Shown here piece after piece: positions 27,101 to 35,288 of a stretch of 64,000 nt of DNA (position 1 is the first letter of the stretch; the number at the start of each line of letters is the position of its first letter). This DNA is from Consotaella salsifontis (GTDB lineage Bacteria; Pseudomonadota; Alphaproteobacteria; Rhizobiales; Rhizobiaceae), in the NCBI RefSeq assembly GCF_900167365.1, contig NZ_FUXL01000009.1, positions 124,001-188,000 of the forward strand, in the 5' to 3' direction. Position numbers and translations under genes: made by a program. The notes under the pieces are model-generated. The model made no database searches. It saw only the letters and a program-made list of their open reading frames with translations, and was not told where the DNA came from.

Positions 27101-29751
27101 TCAAAGCCCCAGAACCGGTCCTGAATGGTTGTGATGATGTTTTCGAGCAACGCCTCGGGCGGCCGCTCGTTGCGCATTTCCATGCAGAGATTCAGCAGGC
27201 CCGCATCATCCTCGGTTTCACCGCTAGCAATCGCATTCTCGACAACGATCTCTGCGCCGAACGTCTCCCAGGATTTCAGTTCCGGGCGCAGGCGAACATC
27301 AAGAATTTTGGAGGCCAGAAGAACTGCCAGATAGAGGTCTTCCAGGTTGAGGTTGGTGCGGAGAACGCCGACTTCCTGTAACCGGCTGAAGCCCCACGCG
27401 ATCAGGGGGCGCAGTGAATCGCGCACCGAATACATTTGGAGATTCGGGGCAAGACGCGCCGCTACCTGCCGCGAGTCCGAAAACGCAAGGACTTTCCGTC
27501 CCTGCAAGGGAGCGAAGCGGGTAGCCGGCACAGGTCCGGGCGGCTGAATTTGAATCTGCCGGGCAACGAGCGCCTGAAACGGTTGGTCGCCCTTGGTCTG
27601 ATGGTCCTGCACATAGGTCCGGCCAAAACGGGCAGTCTTGCCACAAACAGCGCAAGGCTTGAACTCACCGCGCGTTTCGAAGCTCGTGTCGGCTTCGTCG
27701 TCCTCATCCGCCGAGTCCATGACGCGCTCGCTGCGAATGTGAACGGTCCGTGTGCGCGGTCCGGCAACCTTCGGATTGAGACGCCCGGTTTCGAGATCGT
27801 AGTCTGCCGGTTCGGCTGCCTCCCCGGCCGCAGGCTCTTCAAGAAGCAAGTCGAGCGGCAGAAGCGGTCCGGTTTCCCCGCCGGCCATGCGCAGGCGCTT
27901 GCCCGGCTCGGACCAGAGGGCGGACGGAGAATCTACATCGTCCGTATAGGCACGGGCATAGGTAGTGCCGCAGTTCCGGCAGGTGAAAAGCTCGAGAACG
28001 CGCGCGCCGCATCCACAGCGCTCGCGGGGCTGACTGTACATCTTCCCGCAGATGCCGTCTTTAGCGTCGTCTGCGAGATCGCTGCACTCGGGGTCCATGC
28101 AGACCCACAGCCCCGGCAAGCCGCGGTAGAAATTATGAATGCGGCAAGGAAGGAGGCCGGGAGCTTTCGGGTCAACGCGCGCCACGCTCCCTAACGCCAT
28201 CAACACAGTGACCGCGGCATCCGCTTTCTCCGAAGCGGCAGTCGGAAACAGCATGGAGCCGAGTTCGGCAACCGGCAGTGCCTCCTTCATTGTCGCATTG
28301 ACGAGAAGACCCATCGGTCCAAAGGATTCCAGAGCATGATAGAGCGCTGCCTCTGACCTGTGCTCGCCTTCGACCTGCCGGTAGTTCAGTAGCGGCTTCA
28401 GGATCGCAAGACGCGCCGCATCCGAATCCGCTTTGTAATAGGCATCTAGATTGACGGATGCGAGAATCTCCGCGTCATGGTCGGAGCCCCCAGTGCTGTG
28501 CGGCCGCAGGTCCAGCGATCCGGTGACGGGTTCAAAAGTCTCCGGCGGAATGCCCGAAAGCTGCGCGCCGAACTGCGGCGCGTATTCCTTGTCCTTGAAG
28601 CTCGCCGTTGCGCAAATGACCTGAAAGCGCTCAGGCGAAATGCCGAGCCGGTCGCGCAGCCGCCGGAGAAGCAATCCGACCTCGGCGCCGGCTGCGCCGC
28701 GATAAAGGTGCGCCTCGTCAAGCACCACGAGGAATTTCTCTTTGGGATTATCGGCAAGCCACTGCCGCGTCCGGTCAAAGATCGGCCGTTCGATCGGGCG
28801 CATCAGCATGTACTCAAGCATCGAGTAGTTCGTCACGAGTAGGTCGGGCGGAGCCGCCTGGACCTCGTGACGGGTCAGCAGTTCGGAATCGTCGGGCAAA
28901 GTAACCGCCCTGATAAACTCTTTTGTCTTGCGGTCCTGCCAGCCGGTACCCTTCTCGCCAAACCAGGCCGCAAGGTCAGGTTTTGCCGGCCATTTTCCGC
29001 GCTCATTCAGTGCGGCACGCAGCCGGGCCGCTTCCGCACGGATTTCAGGATCATCGTTTTTGGCGCGCCGCTCGATGTCTACATAAAACTCGTCGAAAGA
29101 CTTGAGCTTTGCCGAATCCTTTTCGGTCGTGCGGACGCCAGCATACGGAGTCCGGCTTGTATAGCGCGCGAACCTGGGCGGCCGCCCGGACCATTGCTTG
29201 AATTGTTGCACGAGCCGGGGATCACCGAATAGAGAGCGCAATCGGCCCAACTGGTCGTTTACGAGCGCATTCATCGGATAGAGAATGAGAGCGCGCATCG
29301 CGGGCTGGCTACCAAAGCCAGCCGGGTTCGCCTCGGCTTCGCGCGCGAATTTCCCTAAGATCGGCAACAGGAACGATTCGGTCTTGCCCGAGCCGGTGCC
29401 GGTCATAATGACGAGGTTCTTCCCACCGATGAGGCTGTGCCGGATCGAATCCGCCTGATGCTTATAGGGGGGATCGTAGATCAGGCGCGGAAGGTCTCCC
29501 TTGGGCTCAGACAATTGGGAATAGATCGTAAGGGCCGCGGCGGGGAGCCCCTTCATTTGGGCAAAATTTTCGCCGGTCTCGTAGCGCGGCGTCGATTCCA
29601 GATAGGGCACCTGGTGAATCACGCCGGGGCGCGCCAGCAATTCCTTCCTCTGCTTGATTAGAGAAGGAGCGCTGATGTGGTAGGTCGCTTCAATATAGTC
29701 CCTGAGGGAAGCGTGAAGCTGGTGTATCGTTTCTTGTATCGTGTCGGTCAT
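24193..29751 (-). CDS. druE: DruE-like giant DEAD/DEAH helicase with DUF1998 (Druantia defence)
   Basis: 1852-aa SF2 helicase from ATG 29751 (MTDTIQETIHQLHASLRDYI); the frame extends to 29910 but would overlap the upstream gene by 150 bases. Motifs: Walker A MTGTGSGKTES (about residue 117), LLVTNYSMLEYMLMRP, DEAH box VVLDEAHLYRG (about 344), helicase C with STTTMEVGIDLGALSGVALR and QQRAGRAGRRGNA (about 1160), several zinc-ribbon CxxC pairs (CRNCGTTYAR, CAVCGKTARFG, CRTCK/CIDCG, CSECG/CPACG), and C-terminal DUF1998 with DTLPGGAGFA and CYRCLRSFKNKFEHSLLDRH (about 1620-1720). DruE is the effector helicase shared by Druantia types. The DUF4338 gene druA at the operon start favours a type I-like assignment over DISARM or Dpd helicases. 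The upstream gene ends 8 bases before the start. Confidence 0.82.
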   Translation of the reverse strand: MTDTIQETIHQLHASLRDYIEATYHISAPSLIKQRKELLARPGVIHQVPYLESTPRYETGENFAQMKGLPAAALTIYSQLSEPKGDLPRLIYDPPYKHQADSIRHSLIGGKNLVIMTGTGSGKTESFLLPILGKFAREAEANPAGFGSQPAMRALILYPMNALVNDQLGRLRSLFGDPRLVQQFKQWSGRPPRFARYTSRTPYAGVRTTEKDSAKLKSFDEFYVDIERRAKNDDPEIRAEAARLRAALNERGKWPAKPDLAAWFGEKGTGWQDRKTKEFIRAVTLPDDSELLTRHEVQAAPPDLLVTNYSMLEYMLMRPIERPIFDRTRQWLADNPKEKFLVVLDEAHLYRGAAGAEVGLLLRRLRDRLGISPERFQVICATASFKDKEYAPQFGAQLSGIPPETFEPVTGSLDLRPHSTGGSDHDAEILASVNLDAYYKADSDAARLAILKPLLNYRQVEGEHRSEAALYHALESFGPMGLLVNATMKEALPVAELGSMLFPTAASEKADAAVTVLMALGSVARVDPKAPGLLPCRIHNFYRGLPGLWVCMDPECSDLADDAKDGICGKMYSQPRERCGCGARVLELFTCRNCGTTYARAYTDDVDSPSALWSEPGKRLRMAGGETGPLLPLDLLLEEPAAGEAAEPADYDLETGRLNPKVAGPRTRTVHIRSERVMDSADEDDEADTSFETRGEFKPCAVCGKTARFGRTYVQDHQTKGDQPFQALVARQIQIQPPGPVPATRFAPLQGRKVLAFSDSRQVAARLAPNLQMYSVRDSLRPLIAWGFSRLQEVGVLRTNLNLEDLYLAVLLASKILDVRLRPELKSWETFGAEIVVENAIASGETEDDAGLLNLCMEMRNERPPEALLENIITTIQDRFWGFEALALASIVERSKHTPALEKLPAIPGIAETPEAKVSLARAWLRCWQSYGFWLSAMPGGWENRSRTDGVSVKTRNPKAKFKAMDAILPDKAARKIFADQWAPALLALFTQDTTGNYKRLRGSELSLQFGGQWVHCRTCKSVHRPIPGLSSCIDCGSSDIRALDPDTDEVFGARKGFYRKPVIEALRVPPRKPMALIAAEHTAQLNAPQNDDVFSKAEENELLFQDIALTGSSAGSRATAIDVLSSTTTMEVGIDLGALSGVALRNMPPGRANYQQRAGRAGRRGNAVATVIAFGSADSHDEHYFSEPDGMIRGDVIDPKLTLDNREIVRRHIRAYLLQNYHQDRLPTVDPSQRHDLFSVLGTVSEFRNGTSILNRDDFAGWLAENESALQQRVASWIPVELSAEDREALLSGMAEDCLKAVDDAIRPGPDEADAEQHPDQDNDIEEQAEEGEERPAQASSPGKLLDRLLYCGKLPRYAFPTDVATFHVFDRDRSTSFRPIMRFAPSQGLPVALSQYAPGKQVWISGKCYTSGAIYSVMADDRYEAWQSRRLYMECSECGYAKTDPVGTVARGDTMDCPACGGEETFGPARYWIRPPGFAHPIDAEEVTSPDDMPETSYATRAKLTMGTPDDEAGWISINDRVRVLRARQHLLVSNTGPSDEGYTYCTKCGRIESSTDPSPKLAMPHNKPYPDDDDKKVCDGTGATRHLVLGTDFITDIALFSMRVAAPLKLKPGHSSTAVALRTVSEALAKAACQMLEIESGELLAEFRPALTPAGTSGLEAEIFLYDTLPGGAGFASQLPERGLELFQRALALMKTCPEDCDASCYRCLRSFKNKFEHSLLDRHVGVELLEYLLNGEAPGFNAARLRNSTTLLAHDLQRQTDGAFTFQTDVPVETRVGTVTAPILVTGPGGRRSIIALSGPLTDGHPADPEIGAFRDGGADIPILIENELVVRGNLPFVTRNVRQKIGE

Positions 29752-29759
29752 GATCGCCC

Positions 29760-30848
29760 TCAGTCGGAATCTTCCGTGCGCGCCAACCAAAGCCTTTCCT
29801 GAAGAAAGCGCTCTTCCTGGTCGGCCGTGCCGGCAGGTAAGGAGTATGAAATAAGGCTGCCGCCTCGCGGCTCGGGGCGACCGAGTATCATCAGTCGCCG
29901 TTCCGACCATTGCGGCAGCGGCGAAAAGAAATCGAAGTGCACGCGATCGCCGTCGGCGATCCGTCGGTAAAGCTGGGGGTTTGCATTGCAGGAGTCGATG
30001 GCCATCTGCAGGTGCCAGGCTACGTCGCAGGCGCGCCAGCGCGTCTTCTTAAGCGGCAAATCCAGCAACCTGACTGGAACGCCGTTTTGCAGGGCGACAA
30101 AACACCAGATCGGCGCACCGTAGTCCTGCGGCCGGCGCCCCACGAAATCCCCGTCATGGTGGCGCGCCGGCGCACACCAGCGTCCCTTGTAGTAGGTCAC
30201 GCGGCGGGTCGGATCGAGAACTTGGAGGCTTTCAAATTCCCCGCTGGGCGGCATTGCGTTCAAGTGCCGCTCCATGCCGAGAAGCGCATCCTGCGCCGGT
30301 TCCGGTTTAGGCGCTTTGAGCCAAACGTCTTCCGAGAGTTCCTGAAGACCTTCTTCCCGAAGGTCATTTGCGAGGTCTTCGCCCGATTGCGGTTCGAGAA
30401 TGCGGGTGAACCGTCCATAGGTTATGCGTGATGCCAGGGACGGCGGTAGAAACGTGTCCTGGTCTGGAACAACGCCGGTCAGAAAAACACTGCCTCCGGC
30501 GCGGACGATGAAGCTCGGCGGCGCAGCAAAGACCCACGTACCTTTCACGTCGGGATCAACGGTAGCGACATCATTCAATTCCAGAAGATCCCCGCCAATA
30601 ATCAGGCCTTCGATAACGGCGTCGATGACGTCCGGAAGTTCTTGCTCATTGGGCGTCAGTCCATGAAGGCTTTCAAGAAGCGCAGCCCGCAAACTGGCGC
30701 GGGAACAGGGGCAGAGGATACCGGCTGTCCGCCTGAGCAATCCGGCGAGCAAGGTTTCATCGATCGAATCGTCAGACGCAGCCGGTAGGTCGAGAGCCTT
30801 GCGGCAAGAGCCCAGCACGTCCTCGGGCATGATTTCGGTAATCACCAT
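29760..30848 (-). CDS. Unrecognised protein in the DruB-D position of the Druantia-like operon
   Basis: 362-aa soluble protein with no domain I can name. It begins MVITEIMPEDVLGSCRKALD and contains ILCPCSRASLRAALLESLHG, FAAPPSFIVRAGGSVFLTGV, DPTRRVTYYKGRWCAPARHH and IWCFVALQNGVPVRLLDLPL. The start ATG overlaps the stop of the upstream 960-aa gene, and druE starts 8 bases after its stop: tight coupling to both. Position and size are similar to DruD of type I Druantia (sizes recalled, not checked), but sequence identity to DruD cannot be tested here. No signal peptide or membrane segment. Confidence 0.8.
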   Translation of the reverse strand: MVITEIMPEDVLGSCRKALDLPAASDDSIDETLLAGLLRRTAGILCPCSRASLRAALLESLHGLTPNEQELPDVIDAVIEGLIIGGDLLELNDVATVDPDVKGTWVFAAPPSFIVRAGGSVFLTGVVPDQDTFLPPSLASRITYGRFTRILEPQSGEDLANDLREEGLQELSEDVWLKAPKPEPAQDALLGMERHLNAMPPSGEFESLQVLDPTRRVTYYKGRWCAPARHHDGDFVGRRPQDYGAPIWCFVALQNGVPVRLLDLPLKKTRWRACDVAWHLQMAIDSCNANPQLYRRIADGDRVHFDFFSPLPQWSERRLMILGRPEPRGGSLISYSLPAGTADQEERFLQERLWLARTEDSD

Positions 30849-33724
30849 GACAACCTCGGCAACCTGAGCGCCGGACCGTCATGGTCCCGGTTGGCGGATA
30901 GAAGCGCAAGCATGCGTGCGCCGCGTAAAATCGCGGGACAATTCCGGAGTGAACGAAACAACTCGTCGAGATCGCGGTCGTAGACTTCGATGAGTCGCTG
31001 CGGTTGACATGCCAGCCGCAGGGCAAATTCGCACAGGCGGCGTTCCTTGCAGATGCCGTATCGCTCGGCCAGTTCGACATACCACTGGGTAGCCTGCGCG
31101 AGACCGTCATCGATGCGCGCGAAGTCCCGTCTCAGGACGGCACCGAAGCCGTTCTTCCTTTCGATGTTGTGCTGCAAACCATCCCGCGCACGCTCAGACT
31201 TCGGGGCGGCGCACAACGCATCCTCCGCCTTCATCCAGTTGAAACCGCATACCATTTCGTAAATCGCAGACAGGATTCCGGCCGCAACGCTATCGCGCCG
31301 AACTCCGGCGAGCGGTCCGGCAAGGCGGGCGCTGCGCCAGAGCGCGAATATCCGGATGGCCTGTTCGAGGGTAACAGCGCCGCCGCGTATGGCGCCGAAA
31401 TCCCAACTCACGCCGAGCCCGGACAGTCCAGGCCCGCTCAAGCCGGCACTGACCGCGACGGCGTCGTGGTAATGTCCGTGCTGCGTGGTGAAAAGACCGC
31501 CTGGGGCGCTTACCTTGGAGCCGGACAACGCATCGGCAGGTGGCAGCGCCTCGGCAGCAACGGGACGTTCGAAGGGAAAGAATAATGCGGCCGGCTGGGA
31601 CTGCTCGCTGCCCGTATCGTCTATTAGCCGCGCCGAGAGCGTGCCGTGATGGTTGCGGATAACCCATCGAACCGGAAGGGCATCGTGTTCGAAACGTACG
31701 ACATATTCCCCGAGTTCATCGCCCTTTATCCTGAGCGCACCCTCGGACGCTTCGAGGTAGCGCCAGGCATAATCCTCGCCGCGCTGGAGAAACTGGTCGA
31801 ATTTCCTGTGCCAGTTTTCTGGAGTCACCGGCAGGCTCATCGGATCGCCGACCTGCTCGGAAAATATCTGCTCGCCATTGCTTTTGGCGAGCGTGACCTC
31901 GCAAGTGACACGGTGGCTTTCCGGCCCGAGAACCGAGAGCCTTATGCCGTTTTCCCAAAACGCATCGAGATTGGCATCATGGGGGTCAACTGTGACGATC
32001 AGTCCGGCATGAGATGGCCGTCCGGGCGTCCACGATTCCGGCTCCCGCACGTTCAGGACCAGGTGGCCTTCCGCCGGCGGCGAGGACGGCGGCGCGGGTC
32101 CGGCTGTATCGGGCTTTGCCACGACGCTCAGCGTATGAATGCCCTCGGGCAGCGGCGGAAGCCTGAAAAAACTCGGGAAGCCCACGCGCCCTGCTTCAAC
32201 GATTGTTGCAGCGCCGCCGTCAAGACGAAGACAGTAGCCCTCTAAAGGATGGTCATGGGTGATCCCGAAGCATGGTGTTTCGGTGGTCAGCCATTCACTG
32301 TTGCCTTCGCCGTCCCACTGGTGAGCCGGCAATCCCGCGGGCCACACCCTGATGGTCCGCGCCACTTGAAGATCGAGTTTTTTCAGCCATGCGGCATCTT
32401 CAGCAGATACCGCGTCAGGCATCTTGAGCCGGAAAGCTTTCGCTCCCGCGCACTCGATGCTGCATGCGCTGACATACGGATGACCGGCGGGCGGTTCAGC
32501 GGTCGTTGCGATTATATATTCGTAGCTAGGCCGGACGATTCTCCCGGTGATTTCACGGGCGATGCCGTCCTGACCGACGCGGAAGAGCCAGTTCGGCCCC
32601 GCACCAAGACGGCATTCGCTCTCAACGAGGTGATCGAGCACGCCGTGAGATTGTTCGAACAAAAGCAGCGGCTTTTCCGGGTCCGGCCATGATTTGAGGA
32701 CGGCCTTCCTTCTGCCTGACAGCAGCCAGCCAGCGGGCTTGGTATCGTCCGCCCCATTCAGGCGACACCGGGTCTTCTTCAGGAAGGCGCGAACATCCGC
32801 GCTCACCGCAAGCCCCCTGAAGTCGGGGACATCCATGACAAGCGACCAGGTCCCGGCTCCCGAATAGCGGAGCATAAGGTTTGGCCGGATACTCAGGTTC
32901 GGCTGCTCGCCTCTCAACGCTCCGCGCCCGTGCGGGCCGCCGACGGCGCCCGGCAGGGACGGAGTGGAGCCGTGCCCGATGCCTTTGAAGCGATCGGCGA
33001 CCTCTTGCCGTGTCGCCTTGAGCCATTCGCGGGCGCTACGAACTTGTTCGAGGTCTGTAACGATCCGTTCAAGGGTTGGCGGATAGATGGGCTGCTGTGC
33101 GCCAGCCTGTTCCTGACCCAGCAGGGCAAGCACGATCCGGCCGGTTAGTTCCTCCTGCTGTAAGAACGCCTCAAAGCGAGTGGTGGCGTGAGCGTGTGCC
33201 GCGAGAACGCGCCCTACGCTAGCCGCCTCGAACCGAGCCACCCCGGCCAGTCTGTAACGAAGATCGTAAAGAGCGCGCGCGAATTGGAGCTGTAGATACC
33301 GTGGGAGAATGGCGTGGGTAATGGGCCACGCGATGATCCTAAAATGCGAGGCCCAGGGACCCGTTGGAACGACACCGTCATAGGCCTTCTGGAATTTGGT
33401 GAACCAGGGAACGACTTTATAACGATCGCCGAATTCCCAACTCGGCGTGTGCTCTTCGAACGAACGCCAATATTCTTCGCCGTCATAGTTATAGCCGCGC
33501 TCGGTGGCGTAGATCACCCACAGAAGCCAGTGAGATCGCAGGGGGAGACCGGCCTTCAGGCGGGACAGGAGAAGGCCGCTGATTTCCGCTAGCTCGTTTT
33601 CGTCCAGGCCGTGTTCTAGCGCGAATATCGGGAAACCGCTCCCGGCCCGCCTCTGCGCAAGGCCCGCAAAGTGCCTCTCAAGGCGCGCTTGCCATTGATC
33701 GAGAGGCGCGTGCATGGTCGTCAT
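30842..33724 (-). CDS. Unrecognised 960-aa protein of the Druantia-like operon
   Basis: Large soluble protein starting MTTMHAPLDQWQARLERHFA, no recognised catalytic motif. The N-terminal part is helical and tryptophan-rich (HWLLWVIYATERGYNYDGEE, WFTKFQKAYDGVVPTGPW, HFRIIAWPITHAILPRYLQL). The middle (about 270-700) looks beta-rich (LMLRYSGAGTWSLVMDVPDF, WLFRVGQDGIAREITGRIVR, GIHTLSVVAKPDTAGPAP), as in Ig-like or lectin-like folds. The C-terminus is helical again (ERYGICKERRLCEFALRLAC). It lies 22 bases after druA and overlaps the next gene, so it is a core part of the operon. It could correspond to DruB and DruC combined or be a different component; profile comparison is needed to decide. Confidence 0.8.
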   Translation of the reverse strand: MTTMHAPLDQWQARLERHFAGLAQRRAGSGFPIFALEHGLDENELAEISGLLLSRLKAGLPLRSHWLLWVIYATERGYNYDGEEYWRSFEEHTPSWEFGDRYKVVPWFTKFQKAYDGVVPTGPWASHFRIIAWPITHAILPRYLQLQFARALYDLRYRLAGVARFEAASVGRVLAAHAHATTRFEAFLQQEELTGRIVLALLGQEQAGAQQPIYPPTLERIVTDLEQVRSAREWLKATRQEVADRFKGIGHGSTPSLPGAVGGPHGRGALRGEQPNLSIRPNLMLRYSGAGTWSLVMDVPDFRGLAVSADVRAFLKKTRCRLNGADDTKPAGWLLSGRRKAVLKSWPDPEKPLLLFEQSHGVLDHLVESECRLGAGPNWLFRVGQDGIAREITGRIVRPSYEYIIATTAEPPAGHPYVSACSIECAGAKAFRLKMPDAVSAEDAAWLKKLDLQVARTIRVWPAGLPAHQWDGEGNSEWLTTETPCFGITHDHPLEGYCLRLDGGAATIVEAGRVGFPSFFRLPPLPEGIHTLSVVAKPDTAGPAPPSSPPAEGHLVLNVREPESWTPGRPSHAGLIVTVDPHDANLDAFWENGIRLSVLGPESHRVTCEVTLAKSNGEQIFSEQVGDPMSLPVTPENWHRKFDQFLQRGEDYAWRYLEASEGALRIKGDELGEYVVRFEHDALPVRWVIRNHHGTLSARLIDDTGSEQSQPAALFFPFERPVAAEALPPADALSGSKVSAPGGLFTTQHGHYHDAVAVSAGLSGPGLSGLGVSWDFGAIRGGAVTLEQAIRIFALWRSARLAGPLAGVRRDSVAAGILSAIYEMVCGFNWMKAEDALCAAPKSERARDGLQHNIERKNGFGAVLRRDFARIDDGLAQATQWYVELAERYGICKERRLCEFALRLACQPQRLIEVYDRDLDELFRSLRNCPAILRGARMLALLSANRDHDGPALRLPRLSW

Positions 33725-33746
33725 TCCTCCCCGTCCCGCCGCATAC

Positions 33747-34952
33747 CTAGCCCGACTTCAAAACGCGGGACCGCATCATCCGGCTTTGGCTGCCGAAAAG
33801 GTCGAAAAGGTTGTCGGGGGTCCACTGGAGATATTCCGTCCGGCGACGGGAGCGCGGGATCATCCAGCGCGAGACAGCACGCTCTGCAACATCAGCCGCG
33901 GTAAGCAGCGTTTTGACATCGGGCCTGCCCTTGCCGGTCTTCAGGATGTGCTTCGCATTTTCCGCCAGCAGGCAGAGAAAGACCTGCCGCTGAATACCGT
34001 GGCGGAGCATGTCGTCCTTGAAGCCAAGCGCGTCCAGCGCGGCGCGCGTGGTGCGCAGGCGCCAGTTCGGTCCTTGTCCGAATCGGTGCAGGTCGGCGTA
34101 GTGGTGCCCGGCGTCTCTCAGATAATCGCGAAGTTCGGCAAACAGCCTGTCGGGGATGTGGAAATGGCCCCATCCGCCGGTGTAGCCGATGGGCCGAAGA
34201 TACTCGGTTCCGTCGAGCTTGAGCCGATTGTAGACGGACGATCTGCCCATGGAGGACGAGGTCGTGATCGCAAGCAGCCTTGCCTTCTTCTCCTGCTGCG
34301 AGATGATGCCGGCCGTGGCGCCGTATAACTGCGCGAAATCATCATAGATATCCCGGCTTCTCAGAAGGCAGGCAACAAGCTTTCCGCCGAGAAGACTGTT
34401 GTAGGGGGGGACGGCGCCGAGCACGTAGGCATCCATGATGTTGACCAGCCGGGCCGACCGGTCGTGAACATCCCATCCGATGAGATTGTCCCGGACGGCG
34501 AGATTGAAGACGGGATCGCCAATCGCGATCAGACCGATGAGTTTTCCGTTGTGTTTGTCCCAAACAAGATAGCGTATGCGCCGGCCAAACCCGTTGGAAA
34601 CAGGCACCGACCAACTGAGCGAAGCCAGCCGGAAAAGGTCGCCTTGCCATGTACCGGAAGCAATCTTCTCCAGCACCGGCGATATGCGTTCAGGATCGAT
34701 ATCGGTGCCGCCGGCGAAATGCTTGAGCAGCGACGGCGCTTTGTCGCTGATGAATTGGCGGTTCGCGCACAGCCGCTCTTCGCGCTGGGCGGCATGAAGG
34801 GTGCGGATAACATCTTTGCTGTTCCCTTCAATCTGGAACAGGCCGCTTTCTGACTTCTTAAATCCGAGCGTTCGCAGATGCCGACGCAGTTTTCTCTTTA
34901 AATTCGCCTCACGAGACGCGAGCTTAACTACTTTGTTTTGTCTTGAATTCAT
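33747..34952 (-). CDS. druA: DruA, DUF4338 protein of Druantia type I-like defence
   Basis: 401-aa protein from ATG 34952 (MNSRQNKVVKLASREANLKR) with GGAGGGGG 10-17 bases upstream. The DUF4338/DruA core is evident: RIRYLVWDKHNGKLIGLIAI, GDPVFNLAVRDNLIGWD, VNIMDAYVLGAVPPYNSLLG, GGKLVACLLRS, then ITTSSSMGRSSVYNRLKLDG. DruA is the marker gene of Druantia type I anti-phage systems (established); its molecular role is not known. The reading frame overlaps the end of the upstream RHH gene by 29 bases, and the 960-aa gene follows after 22 bases, so RHH-druA-960-362-druE form one operon. Confidence 0.85.
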   Translation of the reverse strand: MNSRQNKVVKLASREANLKRKLRRHLRTLGFKKSESGLFQIEGNSKDVIRTLHAAQREERLCANRQFISDKAPSLLKHFAGGTDIDPERISPVLEKIASGTWQGDLFRLASLSWSVPVSNGFGRRIRYLVWDKHNGKLIGLIAIGDPVFNLAVRDNLIGWDVHDRSARLVNIMDAYVLGAVPPYNSLLGGKLVACLLRSRDIYDDFAQLYGATAGIISQQEKKARLLAITTSSSMGRSSVYNRLKLDGTEYLRPIGYTGGWGHFHIPDRLFAELRDYLRDAGHHYADLHRFGQGPNWRLRTTRAALDALGFKDDMLRHGIQRQVFLCLLAENAKHILKTGKGRPDVKTLLTAADVAERAVSRWMIPRSRRRTEYLQWTPDNLFDLFGSQSRMMRSRVLKSG

Positions 34953-35151
34953 CGGCCCGGAGCCCCCTCCGCTTGATATGCTCTTCAATTCTGCTTTCTG
35001 CCGCTTCCTGCGAGGCCCGCTCAATGTAGCCACGCATGAATTCACGGATTACCTGCGCCGCCGACTTGTCTTCCGCCCGACAAGCCTTGATGAAACCCTC
35101 CCTGAGGGAGCGTTCAACGCGTATCCGAAGCCCGACATTCTTCATCGCCAT
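34924..35151 (-). CDS. Ribbon-helix-helix-like small protein, probable operon regulator
   Basis: 75-aa basic protein reading MAMKNVGLRIRVERSLREGF then IKACRAEDKSAAQVIREFMR: a beta strand followed by two helices, as in CopG/Arc/ParD-type DNA-binding proteins. Starts at 35151 or 35145 (ATG) are both possible. It is the first gene of the Druantia-like operon and its 3' end overlaps the druA start. A palindrome, TACACAAGTGTA, covers its start (35151-35162), suggesting self-repression. No toxin gene adjoins it, so an antitoxin role is less likely than an operon repressor; this is inference. Confidence 0.6.
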   Translation of the reverse strand: MAMKNVGLRIRVERSLREGFIKACRAEDKSAAQVIREFMRGYIERASQEAAESRIEEHIKRRGLRADEFKTKQSS

Positions 35152-35162
35152 ACACAAGTGTA
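35151..35162. promoter_or_regulatory. Palindromic candidate operator at the Druantia-like operon start
   Basis: TACAC-AA-GTGTA, a perfect palindrome with 5-bp arms, overlaps the first start codon of the operon; a further TACA half-site lies at 35170-35173. The position suits an autoregulatory RHH repressor. No promoter hexamers are asserted. Confidence 0.4.
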
Positions 35163-35288
35163 ACCAATGGATACACGTCTAGATAGCACAATCCAGAAAA
35201 CCGGACCACAGGCGCGCCATTGGCCCATGACTATCAGAGCCCGGACCACTCCTGTACAGCGTCCTTGCCGTGAGTTTGGTCACGACCT

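Noticed and set aside
24193-29751. DISARM (drmA/drmB) or Dpd system helicase
   Set aside because: No drmB/C/E- or Dpd-type genes nearby; DUF4338 druA heads the operon and the helicase and DUF1998 are fused in one giant protein, which favours Druantia.
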